Translations under genes and position numbers: made by a program
Source: an uncultured Gemella sp.
GTDB lineage: Bacteria; Bacillota; Bacilli; Staphylococcales; Gemellaceae
DNA length: 7,799 nucleotides
Assembly: GCA_945869755.1 (NCBI GenBank)
Contig: CAMBPW010000042.1
Location: 1-7,799, forward strand
Direction: 5' to 3'
Shown here: piece by piece, positions 5,794 to 7,799 of the stretch
Numbering within the stretch: the first letter of the stretch is position 1
Layout of the letters: each line of letters opens with the position of its first letter
The notes under the pieces: generated by a model
Database searches by the model: none
What the model was told of the DNA's origin: nothing
The model's input: the letters and a program-made list of their open reading frames with translations, nothing else

Positions 5794-6489
5794 ATGATAG
5801 AATTTGAAAAATTAGATAAAAAATTTCAAACGGAAGAAGTTTTATATTACTATAAATTATTACAAAAAAAGAAAGTATCTTTAGCATTTAAACGAATTTT
5901 TGATATAGTTTTAGCTATTTTATTATTAATATTAACTTTTCCTATATTTATATTTATAGCAATATGGATAAAACTTGATAGTGAGGGAGAAGTTTTTTAT
6001 AGACAGAGTAGAGTAACAACGTATGGAAGAGAATTTAAAATTTTTAAATTTAGAACGATGGTAAAAAATGCAGATAAAATTGGTAGTGCAGTAACTTTAC
6101 AAGACGATCCACGTATTAGTCGAGTTGGTAAAAAATTACGTAAAGTACGCCTTGATGAATTACCACAACTGCTAAATATTTTGTTAGGAGATATGAGTTT
6201 TGTCGGTACTAGACCAGAAGTTGCCAAATATGTAAATAGATATAGTAATGTAATGTATGCAACTTTATTAATGCCAGCAGGAGTAACATCAACAGCAAGT
6301 ATAACATATAAAGATGAAGATGCAGAATTAGAAAAATATACTAAACAAGGTATGTCAGTAGATGATGCTTACGTTGAAAAAATTTTACCTGAAAAAATGA
6401 AATACAATTTATATTATTTAGAAAATTTTAGTTTTATTGAAGATATTAAAATAATGATAAAAACATTTTTTGGAGTGTTGAAGAAGTAG
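5794..6489 (+). CDS. Polyprenyl-phosphate sugar-1-phosphate transferase (monotopic, PglC/EpsL-type)
   Basis: Initiating enzyme of a lipid-linked glycan pathway: it moves a sugar-1-phosphate from a UDP-sugar onto undecaprenyl phosphate at the cytoplasmic face of the membrane. At 231 residues it contains only the bacterial sugar transferase core, without the extra membrane or Rossmann domains of WcaJ/WbaP. After a polar 30-residue lead comes KRIFD (33-37) and one hydrophobic helix (about 37-58) with the helix-breaking P50 of re-entrant PglC-like enzymes. Next are IKLDSEGEVFYRQSRV (59-74), GREFKIFKFRTM (78-89), LRKVRLDELPQL (115-126, catalytic pair D121/E122) and GDMSFVGTRPEV (132-143, Thr139 where many members have Pro). 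The GVTSTASITYKDED stretch (163-176) resembles members that often act on amino sugars. GAGGA at 5786-5790 lies only 3 nt before the ATG. It has its own promoter and is followed after 9 nt by an aminotransferase gene. The sugar it uses cannot be read from sequence. Confidence 0.94.
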   Translation: MIEFEKLDKKFQTEEVLYYYKLLQKKKVSLAFKRIFDIVLAILLLILTFPIFIFIAIWIKLDSEGEVFYRQSRVTTYGREFKIFKFRTMVKNADKIGSAVTLQDDPRISRVGKKLRKVRLDELPQLLNILLGDMSFVGTRPEVAKYVNRYSNVMYATLLMPAGVTSTASITYKDEDAELEKYTKQGMSVDDAYVEKILPEKMKYNLYYLENFSFIEDIKIMIKTFFGVLKK

Positions 6490-6493
6490 GAGG
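6487..6493 (+). promoter_or_regulatory. Ribosome binding site overlapping a stop codon
   Basis: TAGGAGG combines the stop codon of the sugar transferase (TAG 6487-6489) with a perfect AGGAGG, 5 nt before the aminotransferase ATG. This arrangement favours reinitiation by the terminating ribosome and a fixed ratio of the two proteins. Confidence 0.75.
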
Positions 6494-6498
6494 ATAAT

Positions 6499-7716
6499 AT
6501 GGCAAAATTAAATATACCATTTTCGCCGCCAGATATTACAGAAGAAGAAATATTAGCAGTTAGTGAAGTATTAAAATCAGGTTGGATAACTACAGGACCA
6601 AAAACTAAAGAGTTAGAACGAGTGCTTTCTGAATATACTAATACAAAAAAAACAGTTTGTTTAAACTCAGCAACAGCAGCTTTAGAGTTAGCTCTTAGAG
6701 TTTTAGGGATTAAAGAAGGAGATGAAGTTATAGTTCCAGCTATGACTTATACAGCATCTTGTAGTGTAATTTGTCATGTTGGAGCAACGCCAGTTATGGT
6801 TGATATTCAAGAAAATAGCTTTGAGATGGATTATGACAAAGTTAATTCGGTAATAACAGAAAGAACTAAAGCGATAATACCCGTTGACTTAGCAGGAATA
6901 CCTTGTGATTACAATAAATTATTTTCTATTGTTGAAAATAAAAAACATTTGTTTAAAGCAAATAGCGAGTATCAAGAAAAATTAGGAAGAATAGCAATAA
7001 TAGCTGACTGTGCTCACGCATTAGGAACTGTATATAATAATTTACAAGCAGGAAGTATTGCAGATTTTAGTACATTTTCTTTCCATGCTGTAAAAAATTT
7101 TACGACTGCAGAAGGTGGAAGTGTAACGTGGCGAGAAAATTCTAATTTTGACAATGAAGAATTGTATAAAGAATTTCAAATATTATCATTACACGGACAA
7201 ACTAAAGATGCGTTAAGTAAAATGAAAGCAGGCTCATGGGAATACGATATAGTAATTCCAGGATATAAATGCAATATGACGGATATTGTTGCTTCTATAG
7301 GTCTTATTCAATTTAAAAGATATCCTGAATTATTAAAACGTAGATATGAAATAGTTGATAAATATGATGAAGCGTTTATTGGTACAAAAATTTCAGCATT
7401 AAAACATAAGGCTGACAATTATTTATCATCACATCATTTATATATAACTCACGTAGTGGGAGCAACATTAGAGCAGAGAAATGAAATAATTGTAAAATTA
7501 GCAGAGCGAGGAATAAGTGCAAATGTTCATTATAAACCATTGCCACTTTTAACTGCGTACAAAAATTTAGGATTTAAAATTGAAGATTATCCTAATGCAT
7601 ACAATTATTATAAAAATGAAATAACATTACCATTACATACTAATTTAAAGGACGAAGAAATTTATTATATTATAGAAAATTACAAAAAAATAGTTGAGGA
7701 AGTAATTAGTGAATAA
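6499..7716 (+). CDS. DegT/DnrJ/EryC1/StrS-family sugar aminotransferase
   Basis: PLP-dependent enzyme of 405 residues that transfers an amino group, usually from glutamate, to a keto-sugar nucleotide in the cytoplasm. The N-terminal substrate segment IPFSPPDITEEEI (6-18) and SGWITTGPKTKELE (27-40) are typical. NSATAALELAL (56-66) binds the cofactor phosphate, and VIVPAMTYTASC (78-88) and VDLAGIPCDY (129-138) follow. D170 in IIADCAHALG (167-176) should contact the PLP ring nitrogen. K199 in FSFHAVKNFTTAEGG (193-207) is the Schiff-base lysine. SLHGQTKDALSKM (230-242) and WEYDIVIPGYKCNMTDI (247-263) match a subgroup found in Firmicute polysaccharide loci, and ANVHYKPLPLL (341-351) is near the C-terminus. 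Next to a PglC-like transferase, a PglE-like role in making a 4-amino-4,6-dideoxy sugar is plausible. No 4,6-dehydratase or N-acetyltransferase gene lies in this window, so the exact product is unknown. The last 8 nt overlap the next gene. Confidence 0.95.
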   Translation: MAKLNIPFSPPDITEEEILAVSEVLKSGWITTGPKTKELERVLSEYTNTKKTVCLNSATAALELALRVLGIKEGDEVIVPAMTYTASCSVICHVGATPVMVDIQENSFEMDYDKVNSVITERTKAIIPVDLAGIPCDYNKLFSIVENKKHLFKANSEYQEKLGRIAIIADCAHALGTVYNNLQAGSIADFSTFSFHAVKNFTTAEGGSVTWRENSNFDNEELYKEFQILSLHGQTKDALSKMKAGSWEYDIVIPGYKCNMTDIVASIGLIQFKRYPELLKRRYEIVDKYDEAFIGTKISALKHKADNYLSSHHLYITHVVGATLEQRNEIIVKLAERGISANVHYKPLPLLTAYKNLGFKIEDYPNAYNYYKNEITLPLHTNLKDEEIYYIIENYKKIVEEVISE

Positions 7717-7799
7717 TTTTGAATTGATTAGTATAGTAGTTCCTGTTTATAATGTTGAAAGATATTTAGAAAGATGTGTAAATTCGATATTATCTCAAA
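7709..7799 (+). CDS. Family 2 glycosyltransferase, N-terminus (runs off the window)
   Basis: Thirty codons are visible before the window ends. They begin with GTG 7709, which overlaps the aminotransferase stop by 8 nt and has GAGGAA at 7696-7701, 7 nt upstream. The residues LISIVVPVYNVERYLERCVN are the signature first strand and helix of GT-A fold family 2 glycosyltransferases, where the backbone around the Pro and the Tyr-Asn binds the nucleotide. The enzyme would add a sugar to the lipid-linked glycan started by the PglC-type transferase. Donor, acceptor and total length cannot be judged. An ATG start is not available in this stretch, so GTG is the best choice. Confidence 0.9.
   Translation, partial: MNNFELISIVVPVYNVERYLERCVNSILSQ

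Noticed and set aside
5997..6227. 76-codon open frame on the minus strand within the sugar transferase gene
   Set aside because: It is antisense to the most conserved part of the transferase (FKFRTM to VGTRPE), and its sequence is explained by that conservation.

Overview
The window is very AT-rich DNA with short spacers, strong AGGAGG-type ribosome binding sites and extended -10 promoters. It carries the sepF-ylmG-ylmH division cluster, which is typical of low-GC Gram-positive bacteria (Firmicutes/Bacilli). TGG encodes Trp and TGA is not read through, so Mollicutes are unlikely. The combination is compatible with Gemella or a similar small-genome low-GC Bacillales/Lactobacillales member, but the genus is a guess. 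All genes lie on the + strand and none is interrupted.

Region 1 (about 1-1586) is lysS, the class II lysyl-tRNA synthetase, closed by a clear Rho-independent terminator. Region 2 (about 1640-3172) begins with an extended -10 promoter. It reads sepF (FtsZ-ring anchor), ylmG (YggT-family membrane protein) and ylmH (S4-domain RNA-binding protein), tightly packed with a 1-nt gap and then a 1-nt overlap. In Bacillus subtilis this trio is followed by divIVA and ileS, which are absent here.

Region 3 (3202-5743) follows after 29 nt with no terminator. It encodes a two-component O-acetylation machine: an AlgI/PatA-like MBOAT membrane acyltransferase and a membrane-anchored SGNH/DHHW (AlgX/AlgJ-like) esterase-fold protein. 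An imperfect 13-bp hairpin covers the ylmH stop codon and ends on the Shine-Dalgarno sequence of the MBOAT gene.

Region 4 (5735 to the window end) starts with a second extended -10 promoter. It encodes a minimal PglC-type polyprenyl-phosphate sugar-1-phosphate transferase, a DegT/DnrJ/EryC1/StrS sugar aminotransferase, and the first 30 residues of a family 2 glycosyltransferase that runs off the window. Regions 3 and 4 look like the start of a surface-polysaccharide (capsule/EPS) or glycan locus. The aminotransferase would make an amino-deoxysugar nucleotide, the phosphoglycosyltransferase would load a sugar phosphate on undecaprenyl phosphate, GT2 enzymes would extend it, and the MBOAT/SGNH pair would O-acetylate the glycan outside the membrane. 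The most notable feature is the position of this locus, directly in line with the cell-division cluster. No mobile element, CRISPR array, tRNA or rRNA is visible.
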